Shown here: positions 34,365 to 45,017 of the stretch, piece by piece
Layout of the letters: each line of letters opens with the position of its first letter
How positions within the stretch are numbered: the first letter of the stretch is position 1
Assembly: GCA_029378245.1 (NCBI GenBank)
Contig: JARKIF010000108.1
Coordinates: 49,199-113,198 of the forward strand
Length of the DNA stretch: 64,000 nt
From: Roridomyces roridus
Taxonomy: Eukaryota > Basidiomycota > Agaricomycetes > Agaricales > Mycenaceae
Direction: 5' to 3'
The notes under the pieces: generated by a model
The model's input: only the letters and a program-made list of their open reading frames with translations
Told to the model about the DNA's origin: nothing
The model's database searches: none
Position numbers and translations under genes: made by a program

Positions 34365-36319
34365 ATGCTTCAACTACCCGTCGCCACTCTCCTCCTCCTC
34401 CTCTCCACATCATTATGCGCCGCGGCAGACCCCTTGCATATACCAATTGGCCGGCGCAAATCCCCCAGGGACCTAGACCACAGTGATCATTTGGCTGCTG
34501 CGGAGTTCATGCGAATGCGGTATGGATTCGGGAACACCACGACCCCGTCGACGAAGCGTATGCAGCGTAGAGGAAGCTCCGAGGCGTTGCCTTTTGTGAA
34601 TCAGGTACCGTTTCCATGACCCGTAATTTCAGAGAACGATACTCATTTTTTGCTCGAAGGGTGGGGATTCAAGTTACTTTGGGACAGTTGACATTGGGAC
34701 GCCGTGAGTCTTGCATTCTTTCGAGTTGTGGCGGGCAGGGAAGCTCGGTCTCGCTGTCTGGTGGCCCTTGGAGACAGCGTTTCTTTGACCATGGGTCTTG
34801 GGGACTTGGCTCAACTTGGCGCCACCCTTGGCCCCATGTCCGCAGCACAGGCCGCTCTCTCCGGGCGTTCTTGCTCGTCGATTTTTACCGTTTCATCTTA
34901 CTCAAAGCTGACCTGTGCTTTTAGACCGCAATCATTCAACCTAATATTGGACACTGGCTCCTCCGACCTGTGGGTCGCAGACACCTCATGTCAAACGTGC
35001 TCCCAGAGCACGCCCGTCTTTAACCATGCGTCGTCGAGCACTTTTCAAGTCAGCACCGAGCAACAAACAATCATGTATGGCTCCGGGCAAGTTACAGGCA
35101 CCATCTCGCAAGAGAGCGTCAGCATGGGGTCCTTTTCCTTTGGCAAGCAAGGCTTCCGTGCGTCTTCTCATCTCGTCTTGCGAGCACTTTCCTGACTTGC
35201 ATCGGACAGTGGCGGCGCAGACAACATCGAGAAACTTACTGACCGGCACGGTATCCGGCATCATGGGTCTCGCCTTTTCCGCCCTCTCCGCAACGCAAAC
35301 AACACCATTCTGGCAGAACCTCGTCGCCCAAAACCAACTCGAGAGCACCGAAATGGGCTTTTGGCTCTCGCGCTTCCGGGGAACCAAGTTCACGGAGGAG
35401 GAACCCGGGGGATCGTTCACGCTCGGTGGCACCAACGCCACGTTCTTCACGGGTGATATCGAGTTTCTTCCCATGGTGGGCTCGTCTCCGCCCGCATTCT
35501 GGCAGTTGGGCATGGAGGAGATCACGGTTCAGGGGAATCAGCTGGGCTTGTCTGTTACGGGGAGCCAGGCGCCTTCGGCGATTGATACGGGCACGACGTT
35601 GATTGGAGGGCCTTCGGCTGATGTTGCGGCGCTCTGGGGGCAGATTCAAGGTTCGGAGCCCATGCCGACGATGCCTGGGTTTTTCCAATATCGTGCGTTT
35701 GCTCGACCTTGTCTTTTTTGATGACGAGCTAACGAAGGAGATACTCTAGCATGCTCGACGTCGCTCCAAATCAGCCTATCGTTTGGCGGGAAGCTGTGGC
35801 CCATCAACCCTGCGGACCTGAATATTGGCTCGGGAACACAGCCGTCTTCGTGCGTGGGTGGGATCTTCGACCTCACGCAGGGCAGCAATATTGCGGATAA
35901 TGGAGGGAACCCGATTTGGGTCGTTGGGGACACGTTTTTGGTATGTGCCTTTTCCTCTCCTTGAGGGCGGAGGGCTGATGATACTCTTTTGCAGAAAAAC
36001 GTATACACGGTCTTCAAGCAGGGTAGTCCGAATCAGATTGGGTTTGCGCAGCTTTCGCAGGCGGCTGGTGGTGGATCTGGTGTGTCTTCTTCTTTTGCTG
36101 CTCTTTCGAATCTTGTTGGCTCATTTCATGGTATAGGCACACCCGGAGTCGGGAACACACCTGCCGCGGGTAACAACAGTAAAGGTAACGGTAGCGTGAA
36201 GGGTATGTGGTTCTTTGGCTTTGGTATCTTTCAACGGCTAATTCGATTTTCCAGGCATGCTCGCTTCGCCGTTGGCTGCTGTCCTGGCGCTCGGCACGGT
36301 CCTTACGCTGTGTCTCTGA
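34365..36319 (+). CDS. Secreted aspartic protease with probable GPI anchor
   Basis: Eight exons (34365-34604, 34660-34703, 34925-35157, 35210-35692, 35750-35940, 35995-36079, 36137-36202, 36255-36319) give 468 residues. A signal peptide (MLQLPVATLLLLLSTSLCAA) and a basic propeptide (KRMQRRG) precede the pepsin-like fold. The catalytic motifs are LDTGSSDLW (Asp about 104) and AIDTGTTLIGG (Asp about 298). The flap tyrosine is in IMYGSGQVTG. After the catalytic domain come a Gly/Asn-rich stretch and a hydrophobic end (MLASPLAAVLALGTVLTLCL), which looks like a GPI-attachment signal. It would act at the cell surface in the yapsin style. Intron 2 (34704-34924) is unusually long, about 220 nt. 34024-34364 upstream shows no gene. 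Confidence 0.88.
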
Positions 36320-37125
36320 TCCCGCCCGTTGATGACCGCCGCTGACTGACTGACGACCTTGTAACGTGCATTATACCGCCCGCGCCGTCATATCCGTATC
36401 CCTACCAGCCCTTCTCCTCCCCGTGCCCCTCCTCCCCGCTCCCCCGCTCTCTCTCTGGATATAGTGTCGCTTGTACACATTGTATATAACATCTCATACC
36501 GCATCTATTCATCTCATCTCGTTTGCATGCACGCTGCCCCTCCCTACCTTATCTTATTTACCCCCGTCATGGCTAGGAAGGACACTGACTACGGTGCATT
36601 TGCACGTACGCTTGCTTAGTTAGATGCGCATGCCTAGGTATTTACTTGTGAGAATGGATGGACTTTGGATCGGAGCCTTTCATCTGCAATGCGGAATTAT
36701 TGAATTGGGTGTAGGCTAAGACTATAAGCAGAGTGAATCTGAAGCTAAGGCGTATGTGTGCAATATCCATCCTATCCCATCCCGCCTTGTAAGTAAACGA
36801 GTCAGGTAAGAAACGATAACGGTGTGAAGCGTAAAGGTGACGAAGGCGGAAGAAAGTCCTGTCTCGCTCTGCGAAGAGGAGGTGGAATGAAAACGAAACG
36901 AAAGGGGGCGGAGGACGGATCCTCCAAAATGTGCGCGGGATGGATGAATCAATGAGCCAATGAATGGATGGATGGTCTTGCGTGGTAGGTGTGAACGATG
37001 GATTGATTGAAGGTGGGCCCATGGCTGCCGGCTGTTTCAGCGAACAGACGGACGGAGACGAGAGCCAAGACTCACGAATAGATTGATAGATATTGGAATA
37101 TAGAATATAACGGAAGGGCAGCAGT
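36320..37125. other. Intergenic region with pyrimidine-rich 3' flank
   Basis: The sequence just after the aspartic protease stop (36390-36470) is strongly C/T-rich on the plus strand, and TA-rich text (tgtatataac) follows. No gene is seen. Confidence 0.4.
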
Positions 37126-37629
37126 CTACCACCCCTCACAGAGCGCAGGGTCAAGCTGCTCAGGGGCGCGGGTCTGGTTCTGTTGCCCCTGCTGTGTAAC
37201 CCTGGCAGGCGCTACGGGCGGGGCGCCGCGCCTGGGGGGCGGGAGGACGTCGTCGTTGCCATGGGAGGGGGTTTTCATGGACAGCGTGTCTGGGTTGACT
37301 GGCCGTGGCATGGACACGGGGGGCAGCGAGGTCATGGTGCTCGAGGAGCCACGGGTGGAGGTAGAGGTGGACATGGTCTTTGTGGTACTCGCGGCTGGTG
37401 CTGCTGCAGAGGATGGATTCCAACGAGGGTGAGTGGGGGAGAGAGCGTTGGTAGAGGTAGTGGTCGAGAGAGAGACAGGGACCTCTGCAGAACTTTGAGT
37501 GATTCGGCTGATTTTTAGCCAACCCTGAGTCTGACGGAACGATCGAGAGATAGGGGACTTTTGGTGAGAACTTGCGAGTTGGTGGATGGATGGGTTGTCC
37601 GCATAGTGGGTATTTAAGCAGCTTTTCAT
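37126..37629 (-). CDS. Hypothetical low-complexity protein
   Basis: An open frame of 167 codons starts MKSCLNTHYADNPS. The product is rich in Ser, Thr and Pro with Arg-Pro and Gln-rich pieces (TSTSTRGSSSTMTSLPPVSM, RVTQQGQQNQTRAPEQ). No signal peptide or domain is visible. The length and codon choice are compatible with a gene, but composition bias alone can keep such a frame open, so it is uncertain. Confidence 0.35.
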   Translation of the reverse strand: MKSCLNTHYADNPSIHQLASSHQKSPISRSFRQTQGWLKISRITQSSAEVPVSLSTTTSTNALSPTHPRWNPSSAAAPAASTTKTMSTSTSTRGSSSTMTSLPPVSMPRPVNPDTLSMKTPSHGNDDVLPPPRRGAPPVAPARVTQQGQQNQTRAPEQLDPALCEGW

Positions 37630-38331
37630 GCAATTAAGGCCGTCAATTTAGGAGAGTTAAAGCGGGGTCCAGTACTAGTATTGACGTGATTTATTTGGAG
37701 AGAAAAAAGACGGGCAAGTATGACGGAGCACCAGAAAGCACGCTGACAAGTCTGTCATGAATTCAGCAAACGAGCAGGAGGAGAAGATGGAAATACAGGT
37801 AAACAACTCACCACCTGCATCTAATAAAGGAAATTTTTGCATTCCCTCCGTCAAATTTAACGCGCTGGCACTCTAAAGTAGACGACGGTGCCGAACAAGG
37901 CGGCAGTTTCGGTATTTGGCGTAATGGAGAGGTCGGCGAAATCGTGGGACACTGTTCTTATAACGCATCGGCGGCCGCTGTATTTCACAGCGCTGCTTCG
38001 AGTCACCTGGGGAACAGTGGGTTATTGGAAACTCACCTGGACCCTCTGCGATGTACCGCATTTTTTTTTTCGTCTTGCAACTGAGTTAGCGCCTCGACAG
38101 GTAGTACAGTTCTTTGTCAGATAGAGCTGTGAACGTCGCTGCTGTTGTCGATCGTCTGTTCGTGGTGGGCGTCATGGCGAAGAGGGCGATCACAAACCCG
38201 TTTCGGATTCAATTGCTCCCGCGTCTGTCTTTGGCCACGCCAAACATTTGTCTTCCGCCTCAAGCCAATTTGTCGCCGGGATTCCAGCGCAGCAATTGCA
38301 CACACAATACACCTTGTTTCCTGCCACCACC
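37630..38331. other. Intergenic region
   Basis: It presumably holds the promoters of the two flanking divergent genes. A run of ten T residues lies near 38061. No gene, tRNA or repeat is recognised. Confidence 0.4.
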
Positions 38332-39772
38332 ATGTCTGTCGACGCTGCCACCCACCGTGAGCACCCCCATCCAGTCTTGCTCCGAAATACTTATACGCAA
38401 TGCCCAGCAGCACCAACGAGCTCCACTGCCCAGTCCTCGCCCGCCGTCCCGCCCATCGACCTCCGCCATATGACTTCCAACACTCTTCTTGCCACCGACG
38501 GTCGTAGGGTCTCTCAACATCTCCAGGCCCCCCGCAAAGGGTCGCGTTCACCCGCGTCGATTCCCTCAAGTCCTACATCTGTGTACGTCTTGTCTCTATT
38601 GTTCTCTTGTCGGGCTGTCCAGACAACGGGCACTGGTCATCGACCAAGGCCGAGACACGGAGCCACCGGAGATCCCGTTTGGTCTTTGCCGCCTTTGGTT
38701 AGCCACTCGCTGCACAAGCTCTCTGCGTGCAGAAGGGGCATTAGGACCGGCATGCAAGGCCAGCCCGTGTCTCGTTCAGCGCCCCGCATTGTCTCCGTAG
38801 TATGCGGGTGTTCATCTTTATGCCGTTTGGCATCCTCGGGTGCGAAGACCTCCGTCGAGCTCCGTGCTACCTTTTTCTCATGGAATGCAGGGTCCATGAC
38901 CCCGTTATTCCCATTCTGCTAAAAGAAGAGTGCTGACTGCCATTAACAGCCATTCATCATCTTCCGCCATATTCGAGCGCGACATTGAGCCGATGCATGT
39001 CTCTCCCTCCATTCCCGGACTTAGAAAAGATCCGCACCGAATCCCGCGCGCAAAGAACACGGAATTCATCGAGCAATCGGTGCCCTCCGTGCTCGACTCT
39101 GCCGCCTCCATTCTCACCTCCATGACCTCGTCCGAAGATGGAGACTCGATCGCCGTGATTGCCCCCGCACAGCTTCCACCCGGTGGCCTGCTCGATCAAG
39201 GCACGGTCCGGAGCAGGGGTAGTGGATTCGCGTCCCCGATTGGGAGTTTCCGTTCGCGAAGCCCGAGTCCTAGTCCACGTGCAGGCAACCGCACCTCCCT
39301 CCTCCTCAGCATTCCATCACCCCAACAACTCTCTCCTGCACCGACCTCTGCACCTGCTTCTGCACCGCCTACCGCGCGGCAATTTGACACTGCCGTGTTG
39401 GCAACGCCGATATCAGCGTCGCTAGGCGAAAGCACGTACACGACACGGAGCACCAAGCGATTGTCGTTCATGTCGTATACGGACCTGCTCTCGAGCACGC
39501 CCTCTTCGACGCAACCGCTTTCGGCGCTGACCTCGCCTTCGTCATCCCCTTCGCATATTCCTGGCGTGGGTGTCGCTATAGCTGATGCCACGGCCATGTC
39601 TGTCGCAGGTTCGGCCTACACGGGCAGCGGAGCGCCTTCGTTGAGGAATTTCGGGCTACATGGGGACGAGGATCGGACGATGGATGATGTTGGGGGTGAG
39701 TGGGAACGGGAGGGGCTTGGGAGGGGGCTGGAGGAGAGGTTGGAGGCGTTGCAAGGGTTTGGGATGGCTTAG
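38332..39772 (+). CDS. Ser/Pro-rich disordered protein of unknown function
   Basis: Two exons, 38332-38582 and 38950-39772, join in phase (SPTSV + HSSSSAIFERDIEPMHV) to give 357 residues, starting MSVDAATHREHPHPVLL. The protein is disordered, with many SPSP, SSTPSS and APAPAS-like pieces, an RSRSPSPSPRAG stretch and an acidic end. HSSSSAIFERDIEPMHVSPS looks like a conserved short motif. The intron of 367 nt is far longer than others here, so a small exon may have been missed. No function can be given. Confidence 0.6.
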
Positions 39773-40378
39773 AATTCTGCGGCCGACCGACTCGCCGCTT
39801 CCGGACAGACACTTGCTTGCTTGTTCCGTTCCTCATCCTTATGTTCATCTCTATAATCCCCTCCGTCCGTCCTTCCATCCGCTCATGCACCATGCTCTCC
39901 CATTCCAATCTATTTAAACCCATAATGATTATGATCCCTCCCTACCTCCTACTCACGATATTTTACGATCTCTAATTTGCTTGACTCTGTCCATACATAT
40001 GTGTACTTGACGGCTAGTTTTCTACGTAGTGAACAAGAAGGAAAGAATAAATGAAAGTCGGTGTCGGCTTTGTATTGCTAATACTACAGTGGAGCCTGGC
40101 TATTCTGTGTGGACACTTGGGTCGGCCTAGAATGGTAATAAATTTTCTATATGCGGACTTTGGCTCCGTCCCCCTGGATTCCCATGCTCCGTTTCCATTC
40201 CGATCGTAGCCCGAGACCGCGTCAAAATGCAATTCAACTCCTCGTCAAAGGCAACGTGATTGCCAATATATACATAGTGGCTAGCATTGGGTTCATATAT
40301 ACAATGCCTCTAATCGTACCGCATGGCACCGGCCGGCGGTTGCGGTGCATCCGACAAGCCGCGCCAGACAGAATCCGT
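39773..40378. other. Intergenic region
   Basis: This holds the 3' flank of the Ser/Pro-rich gene, AT-rich around 39960-40140. No gene is seen. Confidence 0.4.
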
Positions 40379-40635
40379 CTAAATGTCCTGCTCAGAAAAA
40401 TACTTGAATTCCACTTGCAAGCCATCTTTAATGAGTGGGTGGAGCTCAGGAAGTATGTCGCGCAGCATCCCGCGCCAGAAATCGACGGTAATCCGCTTCA
40501 AGGGTACACCCATCGCCGCTCTGGCTAGGAGAGAACCGGGTAGGGCGTCGTCGGAAGCGTGGCACTCATATTGGATGTCGAGGTTCTTCAGACCTGGGCA
40601 TGGAATGGGAGATTCAGAGTCGGTGGGAGCGGGGT
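40379..40635 (-). pseudogene. C-terminal fragment of an F-box/LRR-type gene
   Basis: The frame reads CPGLKNLDIQYECHASDDAL, then ARAAMGVPLKRITVDFWRG and ILPELHPLIKDGLQVEFKYF, ending at a stop. This pattern (a final LRR-like stretch with LPELHPLI.DGL) is common at the C-terminus of mushroom F-box proteins of a family different from the six genes in this window. No F-box and no start are present. Upstream it runs directly into terpene synthase-like sequence. Confidence 0.55.
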
Positions 40636-40730
40636 CATGATCTTGATACACTCTGCTGCGACGGCCTCGAGTGACCGCTCCTCGGGAGATTCAGCCATAG
40701 TATGGGGATGTTCTTGAGGGACCGTTGGGC
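40636..40730 (-). pseudogene. Terpene synthase exon 2 relic
   Basis: Read on the minus strand, this segment matches the first third of exon 2 of the terpene synthase (from 33715). It reads AQ.SL.NI..LW.NLP, then SLEAV.AECIKIM against SLEAVTAECIKIM. Even the intron acceptor (ttcag before gcccaac) is kept. A 4-nt deletion in the NLP region shifts the frame. The match ends at atcaagatcatg, where F-box-like sequence begins. Exon 1 is not found upstream. Confidence 0.75.
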
Positions 40731-40841
40731 CTGAAATATGTCGCATGAACGTAACCATTTTCGATCTCTTGTTTTCGTATGGCGGAGTGCCTACTAGCTA
40801 AAATCTACATGTGTGCTTGCCTACTCGCCCTTCTTGGAAAT

Positions 40842-42318
40842 CTAACCAGACTGATACATGGCAGGTCCAGCAACGATATGCGTGTTCAGCAGCGACATGT
40901 TGAACGGCGTAACGAACGTGTTATTGTCCGTTATGGCAATGAATCTGCAGATAAGGGCGAATCAGTGCATACCTTGAGATCGGGGGCAAATCAAAAGAAA
41001 GCTTACAAGGTCCCGTTAATCAACGGCGCACTCCCATTGCCAAAGATTAGGTTCCCAGGTTGGAGCGTCGATCCGCTAGTTCCGTCCGCGCTGATGTTGA
41101 AGAGCGGAGTGTAGGTCGTGTTGAGTTGGGAGATCCACGCGACGAACTATGATAAGTTCGCATCAGCTCAAGCCGACGGAAGAAAATCAAGTTATAATGC
41201 GTACCTGGGCGGGACCAGCGGAGGTGTTAGTCGTGTATAGACCGTCATAGCCTGTAATCTTTCCTGGCTTTTCCCAGGTGAGGTCAAGCTGGAAACCAGG
41301 TTTGGAGAGCGGGATGCTGCGGTTGTGCGTGATCGCGGGCAGCGTCGAGTTCTCCAAGGACGAGTTGATGAGCGGGATCGCAGATGGATTGTTCTGTGAA
41401 AACGCGCTGCGTCAGAAGTAGGATCTCATTGGAAGACTAGGACGTGCCGTGATGTTCAACGCCGGGAAGTTTTGGAACACGATATGCGGATTTTCGGCGG
41501 GGCAGTGGGCAATGTACGGCGAGAGCAGGGTCCACGCCATGGACTGCGTGATGCCTGGGGTGAACCAGATTGGCATGGGGAAGAGGCCTTCGAATTGACG
41601 GAAAATCATCTGCTGACGGGCCTCGGTGGTGATGGATTGGAGCAGAAGTTCAGCCGAGGGCCGCGAGTCCAGGTGTTCCAGGAAGCCGTAGACGCCGGAT
41701 TCACCGAAACGGGTGAGCTGGGGATGTTACTTAGTCGAGTGTGCATAATGCAGAGGATGAGTGGTGGGTACATACCTTTTGGCAGAAGTCGACGAAACCG
41801 CGAACTGTAGTAAATGGATAGGTGTAGTTGCAAGGTTTCGCCGCAGTGGCTGCGCGATGTGAGCTAGGGACTAGAAAGAGGACCTAAGGGAGCTTACGAC
41901 CGAGAATATTGGTGAGCATCGTCGCATGGCCCACTTCTTGGTCGGCCATGAACTCGATGAGAAACCGGTCATCGGCGTTGATCCCGGCAGCTTCAAACTC
42001 CTCGACGGAGAACTGCGCGAGCGCATGATGGAAGAGATCAAGTTCGATCCATTCCTGGTTGAGTGCAAGGTTCTGTGGCGTTGAATGTGAGTGATTCGCT
42101 TTTCGAACGAGAGTGGGACCGACCATGGATTGAAAGTCGAAATCGCTCAGCGGGTGATACACTGGCGGCGTCGCGTTCGCGGCAGTACCGATGCCACCGG
42201 CGGGTGTAAATGGAGCGGTATTTTGCGCCGAAGGAGACGATGGGGTGCCCGGAGCCGCCAGAGATGCTGGGAGTGAGGATGCCAGGAGCGTCGAGAGCAC
42301 GGTGGCGAAGTGATACAT
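40842..42318 (-). CDS. Rds1-type ferritin-like secreted protein
   Basis: Seven exons (42124-42318, 41898-42072, 41776-41849, 41448-41717, 41205-41393, 41007-41146, 40842-40944) give 381 residues. It has a signal peptide (MYHFATVLSTLLASSLPASL) and a ferritin-like helical domain with QEWIELDLFHHAL, FMADQEVGHATMLTN and ITTEARQQMIFRQFEG; the Glu and His residues are of the metal-binding type. The C-terminal half is a beta-rich domain rich in N-glycosylation sites. Rds1 proteins are stress- and nutrient-regulated in fission yeast; the reaction is unknown. Intron 1 (42073-42123, 51 nt) is stop-free and divisible by three. Intron 4 (41394-41447) is best explained by a GC donor (acg|gcacgt). Confidence 0.85.
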
Positions 42319-43312
42319 GGGTTTGAAGTGTTTGTAGTCCAGCTTCGGAAGGGCTGCCTGCCTTTTTAACCGTCGAGAACCCGTGTGTGAGAGTTGAGGT
42401 AGAGGGTATACTTATGACGAGTATATTGCGCCAGTAGTTGACCAACCATTCCGATTGGGGTGGCAATCGAGGATGTCGGTCATCAGTGATGCCTGAGGTG
42501 TGTTCATCTAAGACCACACAGTGGAGACGGTGAGAACAAGGCTGGTTGACGGCGCCGAAAAGGCCAACCGAACTCATTGAACACCGGGCGATCATCGTGC
42601 GAGCCTTGTACCCGCGGCATGATGTGGCAGAAGCAAGAGGCGATAAATAGAGGCGAGGTGGGGATTCGGGTTCCCGCGAGCAGCGCGTTGAGATCCACGG
42701 AATGGTAGAGAATTCTGAATGGGTTTCGGAAGAGGCCCTGCAGAGGGCGGCGAGGGTGTAAATACTAAATATTCCCGGTGGGAGTCGTGTGCTGGACGTC
42801 ATGAAGAGCCTGCTGGGAAGAGGGCATCTCAAAAGAGTGATCGGCTCAATCTCTCGAACCGATGTGGTGCCAGTGAATCACTGGCAAGCCATGTGGCCGT
42901 TTTTTCTACGCCTGTCGGAGCCTGAAATGAGCAACGAAGAGAGATCTTAGAAACGTTTTCGCGCACCTGAGTATCTAAGTAACTGGTTGAGAGAAAGAGC
43001 TAGTTGTTGATCGATCTGATCTTTGTTGACTCGAGGCTCAGTCATCTTGAAATGAACGCGCTGTTCTCAGCAAAGCGAGGAACCAATTACTGCCCAACGG
43101 AAGCGGAAGGAAGTTTCGCAGATAGAAACACTCCTCGTCGAGCCCTTCCTCCGACTGAAACAACTGGACGATGAAATCGCAAGGCTGGCATTGAGAGCGC
43201 TTTCAACCGCTTTGGCCTTTGAGCCTTTGACTTCCCGCCATTGCGGTGGACCAAGCGGGCCGCGCTTTGGGTGTGTATAAAACCTGGCAGTAGCTAGCCA
43301 CAGACACCCTCA
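42319..43312. other. Intergenic region before the TIR element
   Basis: Upstream of the Rds1 gene. A plus-strand tataaaa lies at about 43276, forty bases before the left end of the mobile element. Open frames here are not convincing. Confidence 0.4.
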
Positions 43313-43475
43313 TGTCGCAAATTTCTTTTTTGGCAAATTAGCGCTGACTCGGCCGGATCAGGGCTGGTCAGACGGCCAGCCTTACGGGAGGCTGATATCC
43401 TTGATAAATTCCGAATCAGCCGCTGATCAGTGGCTGATCAGGCTCGTCAGACCTGGTCAGGTCTGAGGGCCTTGT

Positions 43476-43503
43476 CAGGCATGATAAGCCCTTATCATGC
43501 CTG
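43476..43503. repeat. 28-nt near-perfect palindrome inside the TIR element
   Basis: Two 13-nt arms, caggcatgataag and cttatcatgcctg, are separated by cc. It lies in the left subterminal region and could form a hairpin or be a dyad binding site. Confidence 0.8.
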
Positions 43504-43636
43504 GCTGGTGGGTCAATTTTGAAGGGGTCAAATGCAAAAATGAAGGTCCCTTTTTCTCTTCACCCTCCCCGACTTCATTTCCTTCTCCACTCACTTGTTC
43601 CACTTATCTGTTGACTTGAACACTTACTGCTTACAA

Positions 43637-43701
43637 GGTTTGAACGAGCTACCTCACGGGAATGTATTTTAATTGAATCAAGAGAACTAACTACTTGACT
43701 A
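43637..43701 (-). other. Degenerate tRNA-like sequence with A- and B-box-like parts
   Basis: On the minus strand tagtcaagtagttagttc resembles a tRNA D-arm/A box, and cgttcaaacc, about 37 nt later, resembles a B box. The acceptor and T stems do not pair, so it is not a working tRNA gene. It may be a tRNA-derived relic or an accidental likeness within the element. Confidence 0.3.
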
Positions 43702-45017
43702 CGCGCACGTGGTGAGGATACAGCAACATGTTCCATATGGGTTACAACTCAACTTTGTTTCTGTGCCCTTTCAGAACTTAATGAGAAGGAATACTTTTCG
43801 GCGTCTCTTTTGCCACCAAACGGAGCAAAATGATAAAACTTCTGAGTGGGTACAGCGGCACAGAACAACTCCGCGTTCTCGCACATTTTCGCGGGTGATG
43901 GAGCGTTTGATCCGTGGCATTGCCACTGACGTCATTCTCACGGAAGTACTTAGTCAACTTTCCAACAACTTTCCACCACGACAACGAGGCTTTCGTTTCG
44001 TCCCCTCCGCGGCTCACTGCTGCAGGTGTCTGGCAGCCAAGGCTGGCCCACTGTCTGATCCGTCGTTCAGTACTCCGCCATCCTCTTCATCCGAGCCGCC
44101 GTTCTGGCCCAATCATTTCCATGGTTTCCTCTCGAGGATTCTTCCCCCGAGTCCATTCGATCCCCTCCATCAGGATGCCAGCGAGTCTGCCGTCCGACTT
44201 GCGTCAGACTAATATGTTGCCCGGCTCGAGCCTCGCATGCGAGAACAACTCCTCGCCCCACGTGCCGAAGATCTTACGGTAATGCGGACGCGTTCGTCAG
44301 ACACACCATGAGACTCTCGCGTCGCCCCCTCATCTCCCATGTGAACGTGAATTTTCTTCTCGAGGTCACAGTCGGGTCATAGGCTCGTACCGACACTCCT
44401 GATGATAGCCGGCGGACGGCCTGGAGGGTTCTCATCCGAATGCTCTTCAGTTAACGAGTGCTGCCACACTGAGTGTCCCGAGGACCGTCCTTTGTCTGCT
44501 CCCCGACTCAAAGGAGGAAGTCGTGATTCGCATTTCTATACATTCACTTGCCTTTCGACACTGGGCAATGTCGTTTCAGCTCTGGCGACCGCGTACATCT
44601 CGGTACATCAACTCCTAGGCCAGAGCCAATCTGTGCAATACCGCATGATCAGCTCTGATAATTTTCTGACCACCGTCTGGCCATACTCTGACAACCCCTG
44701 ACAACCCCTTATCCCGTCTGACTGACCTGATATGCGCTGGTCTGGCCAATACCAGGCATGTTCAGCATCTGATATGGCTGTAAGGGCTTATCAGACGAAA
44801 AAGAAATTTGCGACACAGTCCTTACATCCGAGTCGTCTCGCCAGGTATGTGCGCCACTTCATGTTTTTCGTTACCCAATTCCTTCAGAATCTGTTCAGTG
44901 TGAACTCGCTACACAGCTGAAAACCTTTAGCCCACTGTCCCACCTGGCAAGCATTTCCGCCAGGGGTTTCTTCCAGATACTTTTGCAGTCAGAACCACTG
45001 CGATCTTGATTCTTCCT

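Larger units (their letters stand above)
43313..44815. mobile_element. Non-autonomous TIR element, 1.5 kb
   Basis: The left end tgtcgcaaatttcttttt (43313-43330) is repeated in inverted form at 44798-44815, a perfect 18-bp terminal inverted repeat. Inside each end are dense short repeats of the type (g/a)tcag, ctggtcag and ctgatcag, at 43340-43510 and, in the opposite sense, at 44640-44795. These resemble the subterminal binding sites of DNA transposons. No transposase is recognised; the longest frame (43709-44212) has no known domain. No clear target-site duplication is seen; only a ca dinucleotide borders each end. It is probably a non-autonomous DNA transposon mobilised from elsewhere. The family cannot be named with certainty. 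Confidence 0.75.

Noticed and set aside
32853..36319. A terpene biosynthetic cluster around the synthase
   Set aside because: The neighbours are an aspartic protease, a metacaspase and low-complexity proteins. No P450, dehydrogenase, transporter or regulator is present nearby.
42038..42832. A 264-codon minus-strand frame overlapping the Rds1 first exons
   Set aside because: It lies in another frame across well-supported exons and introns and has no domain; it is a shadow frame.
43709..44212. A transposase gene inside the TIR element
   Set aside because: The 167-codon frame has no DDE or other catalytic pattern and no known domain, and its Ser/Pro-rich end looks non-coding.
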